Source: Anaerobutyricum hallii | GTDB lineage: Bacteria; Bacillota; Clostridia; Lachnospirales; Lachnospiraceae | Assembly (NCBI RefSeq): GCF_900209925.1 | Contig: NZ_LT907978.1 | Location: forward strand, 1,237,219 to 1,301,218 | Direction of reading: 5' to 3' | Length of the DNA stretch: 64,000 nt | In this document: positions 15,966 through 26,250 of the stretch, piece by piece | How the letters are laid out: each line of letters opens with the position of its first letter | How positions within the stretch are numbered: the first letter of the stretch is position 1 | Notes under the pieces: model-generated | The model's database searches: none | What the model saw: only the letters and a program-made list of their open reading frames with translations | What the model was told of the DNA's origin: nothing | Position numbers and translations under genes: made by a program

Positions 15966-16013
15966 AGAATGGTGAGTATAAAATAATAAGAATTAAGAAA
16001 GGAAGGATACATT

Positions 16014-16805
16014 ATGAAAAAATTCTTATCTGTAGCTTTAGCAGCAGTTATGATGTTATCATTAGCAGCATGTGGAAGCAGCTCAAACAAGGCAGAATCC
16101 AGTTCAGAAGGAGGCAGTGCTTCTGATAAGACTTATATTATCGCGACAGATACAACTTTTGCACCATTTGAATTCACAAATGATAAAAATGAATTCGTAG
16201 GTATTGATGTAGATATCTTAGCTGCGATCGCAAAAGATCAGGGATTTAAGTATGAATTACAGTCTCTTGGTTTTGATGCCGCTGTAGCTGCTCTTGAGTC
16301 CGGACAGGCAGATGGAACAATTGCCGGTATGTCTATTACAGAAGAAAGACAGAAAAAATATGACTTCTCTGAAGCTTATTATGATTCCTATGTATGTATG
16401 GCTGTAAAGAAAGGCAGCAGCATCAAAGGATATGAAGATTTAAAAGGTAAGAAAGTTGCAGCAAAGACAGGTACACAGGGAGCTGACTGTGCTGAGTCTT
16501 TAAAAGATAAATATGGATTTGATATCACATATTTCGATGATTCCGCAACAATGTACCAGGATGTTAAGACAGGCAACACTGTTGCATGTTTCGAAGATCA
16601 GCCTGTAATGGCTTATGGTGTTTCTCAGGGTAATGGTCTTGAGATCGTAACAGAAGAGAAAGATAACTTCTCCACACCTTATGGTTTTGCCGTATTAAAA
16701 GGACAGAACGCAGATTTACTCAAGATGTTTAACGAAGGTTTAAAGAATATTAAAGCGAACGGTACTTATGATGAGATCGTTGCAAAATATACCTCAGCGA
16801 AATAA
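16014..16805 (+). CDS. Amino-acid ABC transporter, substrate-binding lipoprotein
   Basis: 263 residues. The signal peptide ends in a lipobox (LSLAACGSS; lipid-modified Cys20), followed by a Ser/Glu-rich linker and a type II periplasmic-binding fold of the family-3 solute-binding type. Family marks are YIIATDTTFAPFEF, GIDVDILAAIAKDQG and GQADGTIAGMSITEERQKKY. It captures a polar or basic amino acid outside the membrane; the exact ligand cannot be read from sequence. It is the first gene of a three-gene operon with permease and ATPase. Confidence 0.92.
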   Translation: MKKFLSVALAAVMMLSLAACGSSSNKAESSSEGGSASDKTYIIATDTTFAPFEFTNDKNEFVGIDVDILAAIAKDQGFKYELQSLGFDAAVAALESGQADGTIAGMSITEERQKKYDFSEAYYDSYVCMAVKKGSSIKGYEDLKGKKVAAKTGTQGADCAESLKDKYGFDITYFDDSATMYQDVKTGNTVACFEDQPVMAYGVSQGNGLEIVTEEKDNFSTPYGFAVLKGQNADLLKMFNEGLKNIKANGTYDEIVAKYTSAK

Positions 16806-16838
16806 TTGAGAGACAAAGGTTAGGTAAGAGGTTAATTT

Positions 16839-17507
16839 ATGAATCTATTTGGAGTTTTAAGTGAAGTCTATCCAACATTGTTGACTGGACTTACTATGAC
16901 AGTTAAGATTACGATTTTATCTCTGATCATCGCTTTGGTTATCGGTATTTTCGTATGTCTTATGAATATTTCCAGTAATATTGTATTACGTGGAATCGCA
17001 AAGTTTTATATTTGGCTGATTCGTGGTACTCCGATGCTGGTGCAGGCATTTTATTTCTATTTTGCTCTGCCACAGTTAGTTCAGGCGGTTACAGGCTCAC
17101 AGTTCCGCATTACCGTATTTACAGCCAGTTTAGTTACACTTGCCCTGAATGCAGGCGCTTATATTTCTGAGATTTTCCGAGGTTCTATTGAGTCCGTTAA
17201 TAAAGGACAGATGGAAGCGGCAAGAAGTCTTGGTTTAAGTTATGCAAAGTCAATGCAGAAGATTATTCTTCCGCAGGCAGTGCGTATCTGTCTCCCATCT
17301 CTTGTAAACCAGTTTATCATTACGTTAAAGGATTCTACGATTCTTTACGCAATCGGTTTATCAGAGGTTATGTATAATGCAAAGATTTATGTAGGAAGAA
17401 CGATGGAATCATTTGCAACATATACATGGGTAGCAGTCTTCTTCCTTTTGATAGTGACAGTTCTGTCATTTATCTCAAGATATGTTGAAAGGAGGATGAA
17501 TGCGTAA
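16839..17507 (+). CDS. Amino-acid ABC transporter, permease
   Basis: 222 residues, HisM/GlnP type, with five or so membrane spans. The family's cytoplasmic coupling motif is visible as [20 protein letters not shown] (EAA loop) with the proline-rich exit, and FIRGTPML-type sequence occurs as [13 protein letters not shown]. It forms the channel for the substrate delivered by the 16014 lipoprotein. Its stop shares bases with the ATPase start (TAATG). Confidence 0.92.
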   Translation: MNLFGVLSEVYPTLLTGLTMTVKITILSLIIALVIGIFVCLMNISSNIVLRGIAKFYIWLIRGTPMLVQAFYFYFALPQLVQAVTGSQFRITVFTASLVTLALNAGAYISEIFRGSIESVNKGQMEAARSLGLSYAKSMQKIILPQAVRICLPSLVNQFIITLKDSTILYAIGLSEVMYNAKIYVGRTMESFATYTWVAVFFLLIVTVLSFISRYVERRMNA

Positions 17508-18250
17508 TGACAACAGAGAAAGATGTAAAGATTCATGTAAAAGGTCTGAAGAAGAGTTTTGGACATGTACATGTTTTAAAGGGAATTGATGCAGAGATTA
17601 AAGCCGGTGAGGTAATCTGTGTCATTGGACCTTCTGGTTCCGGTAAGTCAACATTTCTTCGCTGCCTGAATCGTTTAGAGGAAGCAACAGCCGGAGAGAT
17701 TCTTGTAGATGGACAGAGTATTACGGAAAAGAGTTCAGATATTGACAAGATTCGTCAGCATATCGGAATGGTATTCCAGCAGTTTAACCTGTTCCCTCAT
17801 TATACAGTAAAAGAGAATATTATGCTTGCTCCTGTAGAACTTAAGTTAAAGTCTAAAGAAGAAGCAGAAAAGAAGGCTCTTGAGCTGTTAAAGCGTGTTG
17901 GTCTGGCAGAGAAAGCAGATGCAAAGCCAAAACAGCTTTCCGGTGGACAGCAGCAGCGTGTGGCAATTGCACGTGCTCTTGCGATGGAACCGGACATCAT
18001 GCTGTTTGATGAACCGACTTCAGCATTAGATCCAGAGATGGTTTGTGAAGTTCTTGATGTTATGAAAGAACTGGCTGCAGAGGGAATGACCATGGTCGTG
18101 GTAACTCATGAGATGGGATTTGCTCACGATGTAGCAGACAGAGTATTTTTCATTGATCAGGGTGTTATTATGGAACAGGGAACCCCGGAAGAGGTTATGG
18201 ATCATCCAAAGAATGAGAGAACGCAGAGTTTCTTAAGTAAAGTATTATAA
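17507..18250 (+). CDS. Amino-acid ABC transporter, ATP-binding protein
   Basis: 247 residues, GlnQ/ArtP-like. Walker A is [10 protein letters not shown]-loop [10 protein letters not shown], signature LSGGQQQR, Walker [13 protein letters not shown], switch His in VVTHEM. It powers the permease encoded just upstream, with which it overlaps by one base. A strong terminator follows. Confidence 0.95.
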   Translation: MTTEKDVKIHVKGLKKSFGHVHVLKGIDAEIKAGEVICVIGPSGSGKSTFLRCLNRLEEATAGEILVDGQSITEKSSDIDKIRQHIGMVFQQFNLFPHYTVKENIMLAPVELKLKSKEEAEKKALELLKRVGLAEKADAKPKQLSGGQQQRVAIARALAMEPDIMLFDEPTSALDPEMVCEVLDVMKELAAEGMTMVVVTHEMGFAHDVADRVFFIDQGVIMEQGTPEEVMDHPKNERTQSFLSKVL

Positions 18251-18262
18251 AACATTTTAAAT

Positions 18263-18297
18263 AAAAAGGCATCTGTTTCTGACAGGTGCCTTTTTTA
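18263..18297 (+). terminator. Terminator of the ABC transporter operon
   Basis: AAAGGCATCTG / CAGGTGCCTTTTTT hairpin with T-run directly after the ATPase gene. proB starts 11 bases beyond it, so proBA expression either reads through or uses a promoter overlapping this hairpin. Confidence 0.85.
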
Positions 18298-18307
18298 GGA
18301 GGTTGTT

Positions 18308-19081
18308 ATGCGAATCGTTGTAAAAGTGGGAACATCAACATTAACCCATACTAGTGGAAGAATTAATATCAGAAGAACAGAAAAGCTTTGTAAGATTTTA
18401 AGTGATGTAAAAAATGCAGGACATGAGCTTATTTTAGTTTCTTCTGGTGCTATTGGCATGGGTGTAGGAAAACTGAATATGAAAAGTAAGCCCGAAGATA
18501 TGCCCACAAAGCAGGCGGCAGCAGCGATAGGACAGTGCGAGTTGATGTATCTTTATGACAAGTTATTTAGAGAATATAATCATATTGTTGCACAGATGTT
18601 GATTACAGGGTTAGATTTCTCCAATGAAGAAAGTCATAGTAACTTTCAGAGTACATTAAATCGTCTCTTAGAATTGAATGTTATTCCGATCATTAATGAG
18701 AATGACACTATTGCGACACAGGAAATTTCTGTGGGGGATAATGATACGATGGGAGCAATCGTTGCAGAAAACGCTCAGGCAGATTTATTAATTATCCTAA
18801 GTGATATAGACGGTCTTTATACAGGAGATCCGCGTAATAATCCAGATGCACAGCTCATTGATACTATATTTTCTATTACTCCGGAAATAAAAGAATTAGC
18901 AGGAACAAAGGGAACAACTCTTGGTACAGGTGGAATGATCACTAAAATTCATGCGGCAGAAATAGCAATGGATGCCGGAATTGATATGATTATCGCTAAT
19001 GGAACAAGACCGGAACTGCTTTATAAAATTCTTGATGGAGATAAAGTTGGAACAAAGTTTATCGGGAGGAAAAAAGGATGA
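18308..19081 (+). CDS. proB: Glutamate 5-kinase
   Basis: 257 residues, the short form without the C-terminal PUA domain. The amino-acid-kinase fold shows [11 protein letters not shown] at the N-terminus, [18 protein letters not shown] and [12 protein letters not shown]. The enzyme phosphorylates glutamate to gamma-glutamyl phosphate, the first step of proline synthesis. AGGAGG precedes the ATG. It overlaps proA by four bases (ATGA), so the unstable product is handed directly to the coupled reductase. Confidence 0.95.
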   Translation: MRIVVKVGTSTLTHTSGRINIRRTEKLCKILSDVKNAGHELILVSSGAIGMGVGKLNMKSKPEDMPTKQAAAAIGQCELMYLYDKLFREYNHIVAQMLITGLDFSNEESHSNFQSTLNRLLELNVIPIINENDTIATQEISVGDNDTMGAIVAENAQADLLIILSDIDGLYTGDPRNNPDAQLIDTIFSITPEIKELAGTKGTTLGTGGMITKIHAAEIAMDAGIDMIIANGTRPELLYKILDGDKVGTKFIGRKKG

Positions 19082-20334
19082 CAACAAGAGAGATTCTGAA
19101 ACAGGCAGTCACAGCAAAAATTGCGATCAACTCAGCAGATACAGAGACCAAAAATAAAGCACTTGCCAATATGGCAGATGAGCTTTTAGCTCATACAGAT
19201 GCCATTTTAGAGGCAAACAAGCAGGATGTAGAAGCGGCAAAAGGAAAGATTTCCGATGTAATGATCGATCGTCTGATGTTAGATGCCGGACGAATTGAAG
19301 GAATGGCAAAGGGAATCAGAGAATTGATCTGCCTGGAAGATCCGGCAGGGAAAGTAATAAGAACGGTAGAACGTCCAAACGGAATCATTATTGAAAAAAC
19401 GGCTGCTCCTATGGGAGTAATCGCAATCATTTATGAGAGTCGTCCAAACGTAACAAGCGATGCGGCAGCACTTTGTATCAAGAGTGGTAATGTTTGTGTT
19501 CTTCGAAGTGGAAAAGAAGCATGGAAGAGTGCAGATGCAGTTGTAAAAGCACTAAAAGAAGGAATGAGAAAGTCCGGACTTCCAGCAGAAGGAATTCAGC
19601 TTATCGAAGATACAAGCAGAGAAAGTTCCGTAGAATTAATGAAGGCAGTAGGATATGTCGATCTCTTAATTCCAAGAGGAGGTCCTGGTTTGATCCGCTC
19701 CTGTGTGGAGAATGCAAAAGTTCCATGTATCCAGACCGGAACAGGAATCTGTCATGTTTATGTCGATGCCAAAGCAGACTTTGATAAAGCATTGGGCATT
19801 ATCGAGAATGCAAAAACAAGCCGTCCAAGTGTTTGTAATGCAGAAGAAGTTTTACTCGTTCACAGTGCAGTTGCTGAACAGTTCCTGCCATTATTACAGA
19901 AAAAATTAGTGGAAGACCGCAAAGAAAAAGGAGAAATTCCAGTGGAACTTCGTCTTTGTGACAGAGCCGCTAAAATTATTTCAGGAACACCGGCTGGGGC
20001 AGATGATTTCGATACAGAATTCCTAGATTACATTCTTGCGGTAAAAGTAGTAGATAGCGTGGAAGAAGCAGTAGAACATATTTCAAAACATTCTACGGGT
20101 CACAGTGAGGCAATTATCACAGAATCAAAAGAAGCAGCAGACTATTTTACGATGAGAGTAGACAGTGCCGCAGTATATGTGAACGTTTCTACCCGCTTCA
20201 CAGATGGAGGAGAATTTGGACTTGGCTGCGAAATGGGAATATCCACGCAGAAACTCCATGCCAGAGGACCAATGGGCTTAGAAGAATTATGTACTTATAA
20301 ATATATCATCCGGGGAGAAGGACAGATTCGATAG
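19078..20334 (+). CDS. proA: Gamma-glutamyl phosphate reductase
   Basis: 418 residues, full length. An aldehyde-dehydrogenase-like fold with [40 protein letters not shown] and the catalytic cysteine in [13 protein letters not shown]. It reduces gamma-glutamyl phosphate with NADPH to glutamate semialdehyde. It is translationally coupled to proB. proC is not in the window. The transcript runs into palindromic cassette A7. Confidence 0.96.
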   Translation: MTTREILKQAVTAKIAINSADTETKNKALANMADELLAHTDAILEANKQDVEAAKGKISDVMIDRLMLDAGRIEGMAKGIRELICLEDPAGKVIRTVERPNGIIIEKTAAPMGVIAIIYESRPNVTSDAAALCIKSGNVCVLRSGKEAWKSADAVVKALKEGMRKSGLPAEGIQLIEDTSRESSVELMKAVGYVDLLIPRGGPGLIRSCVENAKVPCIQTGTGICHVYVDAKADFDKALGIIENAKTSRPSVCNAEEVLLVHSAVAEQFLPLLQKKLVEDRKEKGEIPVELRLCDRAAKIISGTPAGADDFDTEFLDYILAVKVVDSVEEAVEHISKHSTGHSEAIITESKEAADYFTMRVDSAAVYVNVSTRFTDGGEFGLGCEMGISTQKLHARGPMGLEELCTYKYIIRGEGQIR

Positions 20335-20449
20335 TAATTTATAGGCTAAAAATTCTATAAATCAGTCCCAAAAGATTTGACTTTCGGAATTTCTGATTTT
20401 TCAATTATCTCCCTCATATTCATACTGCATTAAGGTCAAAAATAAAACA

Positions 20450-20564
20450 GCCCTTATAAGTTCTTATTATATAAAAATGCGCCTTAGAGCAAGCTCAAAA
20501 TACGGTTACGTATTTTGAGTGCAGTGATACGAAGCATTTTTATATAATAAGAACTTATAAGGGC
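20450..20564. repeat. Palindromic cassette A7 (bidirectional terminator-like)
   Basis: Two exact 31-base arms (20450-20480 and 20534-20564; GCCCTTATAAGTTCTTATTA... and its complement) enclose a core of GAGCAAG, a second hairpin CTCAAAATAC/GTATTTTGAG, and CAGTGATAC. It sits between convergent proA and the gene at 20583. It shares its stem / internal loop / stem plan with cassettes A1-A6 but not its stem sequences. Confidence 0.85.
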
Positions 20565-20582
20565 GTCTCTTTATTCCAAACC

Positions 20583-21407
20583 TTAAGCAGCAAACTCCTG
20601 CTGTCTTTGATCAAGTATTGCTTTATATTCATCGCAATTATCTGCTGTGATATTCTCAAGCTCGTCATCCGGAAGAATACGTCTGTCGTAGTTTCTTCGG
20701 AAAAAGCCTCTTAAATAAATGAGAAAAGCAGAATTATAAATCTTTCTTGTCAGTCTTAAAATCTCTTCATAATTAATCTCTTTTAAAGCGTGATATAAAT
20801 CAAAGAAATCATCGGTATCAAGATGTGCAAACTGTAAAGTCTGCTCTAATAAAACGTCATCATTCTCAAAGAGAGATATATAACCCAGCAAATACATTAA
20901 CTGGCGGAAGGTCATAATAAAGTCATTCGGTTCTAATGTTTCAAGGAACTGCTCAAAACTGACCTTCACTCTCCATAGTCCTTCTTCTAAAAGATGGCGG
21001 ATAGAAATCTCATTGAATGGACCAGGAATCTGAATCTTATCGATATGTACGGTTTTTAACGTGAGGCGCTCCATAAAACGGGCGAGTGTAACACGACAGG
21101 CATGGAATTCGGAATAAGCATTCATATAAACAAATAAATCTTCCGTCTCATCATAGGAACTATTTATGAAATCATAAAAATGAGTAAACTCATGGAAAAG
21201 AATAAAGCGGGCATAACTGTCACTATAAAGATGAAAGCGAGGGTTCAGATGCAAAATATACTTACCCTCAAGAAGTTCAAGGATATTAAAAAAACCTTCA
21301 ACATATTTTTCCGCATCATACTGTACTGCCGAAATCTGAATATCTTCCGGCAAATCATACTTTTCTTTATATTCATTCCATAAATCATTAATCTGTCTTA
21401 GATTCAT
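20583..21407 (-). CDS. HExxH-motif protein of unknown function
   Basis: 274 residues. The motif ILFHEFTHFYDF (HExxH) lies at about residues 90-101, followed about 30 residues later by AYSEFHACRVTLA, whose Glu and His are candidate third ligands. The C-terminal half is helical (LLYLGYISLFE-like, LRLTRKIYNSAFLIYL). There is no signal peptide. This is the layout of an intracellular zinc peptidase such as the ImmA/IrrE or SprT type, but I do not recognise a named family. GGAAGGCGG precedes the ATG. Confidence 0.6.
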   Translation of the reverse strand: MNLRQINDLWNEYKEKYDLPEDIQISAVQYDAEKYVEGFFNILELLEGKYILHLNPRFHLYSDSYARFILFHEFTHFYDFINSSYDETEDLFVYMNAYSEFHACRVTLARFMERLTLKTVHIDKIQIPGPFNEISIRHLLEEGLWRVKVSFEQFLETLEPNDFIMTFRQLMYLLGYISLFENDDVLLEQTLQFAHLDTDDFFDLYHALKEINYEEILRLTRKIYNSAFLIYLRGFFRRNYDRRILPDDELENITADNCDEYKAILDQRQQEFAA

Positions 21408-21509
21408 ATGTAACCCGCCTTCCTTACCTAATTGTCTATATTATATAACAATGCTTTTTAAATAACAACGCTATAATAAAAAGAAAAAGGATAAATTCTT
21501 GCGATTTTA

Positions 21510-22757
21510 TTAATTTGCCTTATAATAAAAGAACATTTGCGTTGTGAGAGCGCCTTCTTCTAAGTCTTTCTGGCTGACCCAGTCTCCAAAGGAAGAAGTG
21601 CCACGCTTTGGAAGATAATGTGGATCCATTAACAGGTATTTATCTTTTTTTGCATTGTAATCAACAATTGTTCCGTAGTGTCCCGGCAGATATACAATGG
21701 CAGTATCGCCAGCTTTTAATTTCTGCTTTAATTCCTTAAAAGATTCTCCGCATCCGTCATAAGAAAATCCATATTTATAACCGAACTTTTCAGCCGCCGC
21801 CTTAAAAAATCCGCTGTCAGTTCCACAATCTTCAATACGATAGCGTTTATCAGAAGCGTATTTTGCCAGTTCATATGGATCAGGGAAGTGACCGCTTAAT
21901 GAGTAAATAGCATTTACTGTAGCAAAAATTCCACATCCGGAAGTACAAAAATTATTTGTTTCTGTATCTTGTGTTGTTTCATTTCCGTAATGATGCTTGC
22001 CCCAAAGGGGATCAAATTGGACAAAAACCTGAAGATTTCCCTTTTCAATTGCCTTTTTATTTCTGGTAAGACGCCATAAAGCATTCTGGTTATTGGTAAA
22101 TTCTAAAAGATTGCTGTCATTTTCAGACAGAATTCGCTTGGTATTTACATCGCAGATAATATAATAATTCCCTTTTCTGGTAATGCGGAAAGTACCTGCT
22201 TCCTTTTCAGTTCCCCAAAGTTCATTAATATAAGGGTTAGTTTCCTGCAAGGTATCCGATTTTAGATATTTATCTTCATTTGCTTTTTTGATAGTGTAGC
22301 AATTATTTCCGACATACTTAAAGGTATAAGTGAGTGTATCGGCATATGCATGATAGCTATCTGTAGAAAAAGTAGAAGAATTCTGGTTTTGATAAAAAGA
22401 AAGATGGTATGTTCCATTCGCAAAAGGTCTTTTTTCCCGTCCGTCATAAATCAGGCAGTTTGATTGAAACTCTTCCCCTGTGATCCAGCCATAATTACTA
22501 GTCCCTTTTTTAGAAGTGTACTGAATCTCGTACCAGGAACCAGAAGAACCTACAACCTTTACTCCACTGTATTTAGGAAGCATCGTTTTTAAATCTTCAC
22601 TATAGTCAGAAATATATACTGACAATTCATTACGCGCCAAAGCATAAATGAAATCAGAATGGCTCTCATACCCATGCTGAAATGCAAATGATTTCGATGG
22701 AATGAGAAAACATCCGCAAATAATCAAAAGTAAAAATAAAATAGAATGTTTTTTCAA
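21510..22757 (-). CDS. Secreted C39-like cysteine peptidase with SH3-like and ricin-like domains
   Basis: 415 residues, starting at TTG after CGGAGGG. A signal peptide (KKHSILFLLLIICGCFLIPS) is followed by an SH3b-like segment (about 50-105, VVGSSGSWYEIQYTSKKG, YGWITGEEF), a beta-trefoil-like region (about 110-240, with repeated Y-x-I-x-K and ALWRL) and a C39-like peptidase domain. The peptidase shows Cys in NFCTSGCGIFA, His in LPGHYGTIVDY and Asp in LLMDPHY. It probably acts on the cell wall or on secreted peptides. No export partner is adjacent. Confidence 0.8.
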   Translation of the reverse strand: MKKHSILFLLLIICGCFLIPSKSFAFQHGYESHSDFIYALARNELSVYISDYSEDLKTMLPKYSGVKVVGSSGSWYEIQYTSKKGTSNYGWITGEEFQSNCLIYDGREKRPFANGTYHLSFYQNQNSSTFSTDSYHAYADTLTYTFKYVGNNCYTIKKANEDKYLKSDTLQETNPYINELWGTEKEAGTFRITRKGNYYIICDVNTKRILSENDSNLLEFTNNQNALWRLTRNKKAIEKGNLQVFVQFDPLWGKHHYGNETTQDTETNNFCTSGCGIFATVNAIYSLSGHFPDPYELAKYASDKRYRIEDCGTDSGFFKAAAEKFGYKYGFSYDGCGESFKELKQKLKAGDTAIVYLPGHYGTIVDYNAKKDKYLLMDPHYLPKRGTSSFGDWVSQKDLEEGALTTQMFFYYKAN

Positions 22758-23066
22758 AGATAGCCCTCCGTTTGTTTTTCATGTACTCTCGGTATTCTTG
22801 ATATTCTTATGATTCCGAGAGAGTATGTTACATTTTACAAAAGTCTTAAAAATATTAAATATATGTTACATTGCGCATTATTATACCATGAAATATCAAA
22901 AATGAAAACAAACATATTGCATAAAATGTATAGGATATTATGGCATAATTCCGATGAAAGAGATTGAGATAAATGATAATTCATGGTAAAATTATACAAA
23001 GTATTTCACAAATGAACTCTTTCTATGATTTTGTTATAGAAATACAGAACGAAAGGAATGAAGACA
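22758..23066. other. Intergenic region with a divergent promoter zone
   Basis: About 300 bases with no gene. TGTACTCTCGG and CCGAGAGAGTA near 22782-22830 form an imperfect inverted repeat whose GAGAGTACAT word recurs near 40078, 59228-59285 and 62040. A promoter candidate for the alarmone synthetase is TTGAGA (22964-22969), 17 bases, TAAAAT (22987-22992). Confidence 0.45.
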
Positions 23067-23828
23067 ATGGAACAAAGAAAAAGAATTTTTGGAGCATTAG
23101 ATGATTTAATGCGCTCTCCAATAGGTGAGAGACTTCGGGAAAGAATGTTCCGGGAATTATCTACAAAAGAGATACATGATATGCTGCAGAAAGAGCAGAA
23201 ACCCTATAAAGAATTAATGGCATATTACCAATGTGCGCTGATGGAAGTAGAGACAAAGTTTCGTGTATTAAACGAGCAGTTTTCTCTTGTTCACGATAGA
23301 AATCCTATTGAATCAATTAAAACGAGAGTAAAGAGTCTTGAAAGTATAACAGAGAAGTTAAATCGGAGAAATCTTCCTTTTTCAACACAAAGTATCGAAG
23401 AGAATCTGACAGATATTGCAGGAATCCGTATTATCTGTTCTTTTAGGGAAGATATTTATTTTCTTGCGGACTGCCTTTTAGAGCAGGATGATGTTACTCT
23501 AGTTCAGCGTAAGGATTATATCGAAAATCCAAAGGAGAATGGATATCGAAGCCTGCATCTTATTGTAGAAGTGCCAATCTTTCTAGAACATAAGAAGAAG
23601 ATGATGAAGGTAGAAGTACAGCTTCGAACAATTGCTATGGATTTCTGGGCAAGCCTTGAACATAAGTTAAAGTATAAGAAGGATATTGTATCGGATCAGT
23701 TAACGGCTGATCTGAAACTGTGCGCAGATGAGAGTGCAGCACTTGATTTAAAGATGGACCGGATTCGTAAGGAAATAGAAGTGTTAAAGACACCTCTTGC
23801 AAAAGCGGAAGATGGTAAGAGTCAGTGA
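23067..23828 (+). CDS. Small alarmone synthetase, RelA/SpoT-domain GTP pyrophosphokinase
   Basis: About 253 residues with only the (p)ppGpp synthetase domain, like YjbM/YwaC. Diagnostic segments are IKTRVKSLESITEKL, ENLTDIAGIRIICSF (Asp for Mg), YIENPKENGYRSLHL (G-loop with the Tyr that stacks on GTP) and VEVQLRTIAMDFWASLEHKL (catalytic Glu). No HD hydrolase, TGS or ACT domains follow, so it can only make the alarmone. I prefer the ATG at 23067: AAAGGA is nine bases upstream, whereas the in-frame ATG at 23058 directly abuts it. Confidence 0.92.
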   Translation: MEQRKRIFGALDDLMRSPIGERLRERMFRELSTKEIHDMLQKEQKPYKELMAYYQCALMEVETKFRVLNEQFSLVHDRNPIESIKTRVKSLESITEKLNRRNLPFSTQSIEENLTDIAGIRIICSFREDIYFLADCLLEQDDVTLVQRKDYIENPKENGYRSLHLIVEVPIFLEHKKKMMKVEVQLRTIAMDFWASLEHKLKYKKDIVSDQLTADLKLCADESAALDLKMDRIRKEIEVLKTPLAKAEDGKSQ

Positions 23829-23941
23829 AGAAGTTGTAATGATATATTCTCTGGAAATAAATTGATTGTAAATCAGCTATAAATAGGTATAAATAAAGAA
23901 AAAAGACATAGTTAAATGATATAAGCAGGAGGTCTGTGTAT

Positions 23942-24901
23942 ATGATTTATATGTCTTTTTTTATTGGATTGATTCTTATATGTAAAGGAGGAGACTGGTT
24001 TGTTGATGCCGCATCAAAAATATCTGAAACTCTGGGAATTCCGAAATATGTAGTGGGAGCAACGATAGTAAGTTTTGCAACAACAATGCCGGAAATCATC
24101 GTATCGGCTGCCGCAGCATTAAAAGGACATTCCGCTATGGCGATTGGAAATGCAGTAGGTTCTGTTTCGGCAAATACTGGAATTATTCTTGCAATCAGTC
24201 TGTTTTTTCTTCCGGCAGCAATCAAAAGACAGGATTATATTATAAAAACAATCTTATATGTAGGAACCCTCGTATTACTTCTGATAAGTTTCAAAGACAG
24301 AGTATTTGATTGGTCAGACTGCATATTACTATTACTTGCCGGAATTTTATTTTTAATAATGAATATAAAAAATGCATTTCAAGAAAGAAATAAGGGCTTT
24401 CAAAGAAAAAATCAGAAAAACGATAGTAAAACACAGAAAAAAGAATGCTGGAAAATGTTTGTCTGGTTTTTCATAGGTGCGGTCGCTATTGTAGCTGGTT
24501 CAGAAATTTTAGTAAAATCCGCATGCGAAATTGCAGAAAAATTACATATCAGTGAAGAAATCATATCTGTTACAATCGTTGCAATGGGAACTTCCCTCCC
24601 GGAATTTGTAACGACAGTAACCGCAATCATCAAAAAAGAATCTTCTTTATCTGTAGGGAATATTGTGGGAGCAAACATGATCGATTCGGCATTTATCCTT
24701 CCTGTATGTACATTACTCGGAGGGAAAAGTCTTCCTGTTTCTACGCAGATGGCATTGATTGATATGCCAGTATGTATTTTAGTATCAGTTGTGGCATTAT
24801 TTCCCATGTTATATCGGAATAAAATAGCAAGAATAGACGGAGTCTTTACATTATTAATCTACAGCAGCTATTTGATATATATATGTCGGGGTAATTTGTG
24901 A
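23942..24901 (+). CDS. Calcium/sodium antiporter (CaCA family, YrbG-like)
   Basis: About 319 residues with two inverted membrane repeats. Each repeat has the alpha motif: IVSFATTMPEIIVSAAAALKG with GNAVGSVSANTG, and VAMGTSLPEFVTTVTAIIKK with GNIVGANMIDS. These form the ion site that exchanges Ca for Na. A short charged loop (about 145-170) separates the halves. The ATG at 23942 is nine bases after AGGAGG; the earlier GTG at 23936 is too close. Confidence 0.9.
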   Translation: MIYMSFFIGLILICKGGDWFVDAASKISETLGIPKYVVGATIVSFATTMPEIIVSAAAALKGHSAMAIGNAVGSVSANTGIILAISLFFLPAAIKRQDYIIKTILYVGTLVLLLISFKDRVFDWSDCILLLLAGILFLIMNIKNAFQERNKGFQRKNQKNDSKTQKKECWKMFVWFFIGAVAIVAGSEILVKSACEIAEKLHISEEIISVTIVAMGTSLPEFVTTVTAIIKKESSLSVGNIVGANMIDSAFILPVCTLLGGKSLPVSTQMALIDMPVCILVSVVALFPMLYRNKIARIDGVFTLLIYSSYLIYICRGNL

Positions 24902-25000
24902 TATCAAGTTAAAGTCAAAGGGTCAAAAGGGTCAAACGTCGTTCGTGCATGAACGATAAGGAGTTTGACTTTGTAATCTGCGAAACATGAGAAAATATAG

Positions 25001-25029
25001 TTGACAAGAAGAAACTATGGTGTTATATT
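25001..25029 (+). promoter_or_regulatory. Promoter of the DnaJ-type gene
   Basis: TTGACA (25001-25006), 17-base spacer, TATATT (25024-25029), 43 bases before the start. An imperfect inverted repeat (GTCAAACGTC ... GTTTGAC) lies just upstream at about 24925-24970. It is not a recognisable CIRCE element. Confidence 0.6.
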
Positions 25030-25071
25030 TCAAATAGAACAAATAGAATTCACAACGAGAGGGTGAAGATT

Positions 25072-26106
25072 ATGTCAATAAAAAAGGATTATTATGAAGT
25101 TCTTGGAATAAATAAAAACGCAGATGATAAAGCAATTAAAAAAGCATACCGTAAACTGGCGAAAAAGTATCATCCGGATATTAATCCGGGAGATGCCAAT
25201 GCAGAAGCAAAGTTTAAAGAAGTTACAGAAGCTTATGAGATCTTAAGCAATCCAGAAAAAAGAAAACTTTATGATCAGTTCGGTCATGCCGCTTTTGATG
25301 GAACAGGAGGAGCGCAGTCAGGTGCGTATGGCAATGCCGGCGGCTTTGAAGGCTTTGAAGGCTTTAACGGCTTTAATGGATTTAATGGAGCCGGCGGATT
25401 CCATGGAGGAACCTATCGTACGAAGAATGGTAACGGATATCAGGAATTCCATTTTGAAGGTGGAGACATGGGAGATATCTTTGAAAACTTCTTTGGTGGA
25501 GGTTTCAAAAAGTCTGGATTTCAGAATGATTTCAAACAAACCGGAGGTTTTGGAAATCAGCAGCATTATCAGACAAAAGGCTCCGATATTCATGCTGAAA
25601 TCAATGTAAGTTTTGATGCAGCCGCCTTTGGTAAAAAAGAAACCATTCATTTAAAAGATGATCAGGGAAAGATACAGGCACTAGAAGTTAATATTCCGGC
25701 AGGAATCGAAACAGGACAGAACATCCGATTAAAAGGAAAAGGTTCTCCGGGATATCAGGGTGGTAGTGCAGGCGATTTGTTCCTGAAAGTTACTGTAAAA
25801 GAAAAACCTGGATTTAAACGAGAAGGTCAAAACTTATATAATACCGTCTCTATTCCATTTATTACTGCCGTACTCGGTGGTGATGTAACTGTACAGACAA
25901 TTTATGGAAATGTTCGCTGCAATATTAAGCCGGGAACGCAGTCAGGAAGTAAACTCAGATTGCGTGGTAAAGGTATTGTATCCATGAAGAATTCTTCTGT
26001 ATATGGTGATCAGTACACAACAGTGGAGGTTCAGGTACCGAAGAACCTGACACCAAGTGCAAAACAGAAACTCAGAGAATTTGAAGATGCCTGTAAAGCA
26101 GCTTAA
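25072..26106 (+). CDS. DnaJ-family co-chaperone (CbpA/short type, no zinc finger)
   Basis: About 344 residues. The J domain (residues 3-70) has [10 protein letters not shown] (the HPD that stimulates DnaK). A Gly/Phe-rich region follows (repeated [15 protein letters not shown], about 80-170), and then two beta-barrel substrate-binding domains ([35 protein letters not shown]). The CxxCxGxG zinc domain of true DnaJ is absent. It delivers substrates to DnaK. I take the ATG at 25072, eight bases after GAGAGGG, rather than the GTG at 25063. Confidence 0.9.
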   Translation: MSIKKDYYEVLGINKNADDKAIKKAYRKLAKKYHPDINPGDANAEAKFKEVTEAYEILSNPEKRKLYDQFGHAAFDGTGGAQSGAYGNAGGFEGFEGFNGFNGFNGAGGFHGGTYRTKNGNGYQEFHFEGGDMGDIFENFFGGGFKKSGFQNDFKQTGGFGNQQHYQTKGSDIHAEINVSFDAAAFGKKETIHLKDDQGKIQALEVNIPAGIETGQNIRLKGKGSPGYQGGSAGDLFLKVTVKEKPGFKREGQNLYNTVSIPFITAVLGGDVTVQTIYGNVRCNIKPGTQSGSKLRLRGKGIVSMKNSSVYGDQYTTVEVQVPKNLTPSAKQKLREFEDACKAA

Positions 26107-26133
26107 GGCCTGGTTTGTAGGTTTGATGGAGAC

Positions 26134-26250
26134 GAAAAAAGAAAAAATACCATATCCCATCTGCTCTGTAGTCGTTGCGTTTAAGATGCTCGTCCGCATC
26201 TTAAACGCGCTTTGAAGACGCATCTGGGATATGGTATTTTTTCTTTTTTC
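26134..26250 (-). repeat. Palindromic cassette A1
   Basis: The arms GAAAAAAGAAAAAATACCAT... and their exact complement (26-bp stem) enclose the cassette core in reverse orientation: GTAGTCGTTGC, inner hairpin GTTTAAGATGC/GCATCTTAAAC, then the complement of the GGAGC side. The poly-A and poly-T arms make it a bidirectional terminator candidate between convergent genes. With A2 it bounds a 522-bp composite. Confidence 0.88.

Noticed and set aside
19494-19784. 96-codon frame inside proA
   Set aside because: It lies in another frame of a clearly conserved gene.
24925-24975. CIRCE heat-shock operator before the DnaJ-type gene
   Set aside because: There is an imperfect inverted repeat, but it does not match the CIRCE half-site TTAGCACTC.
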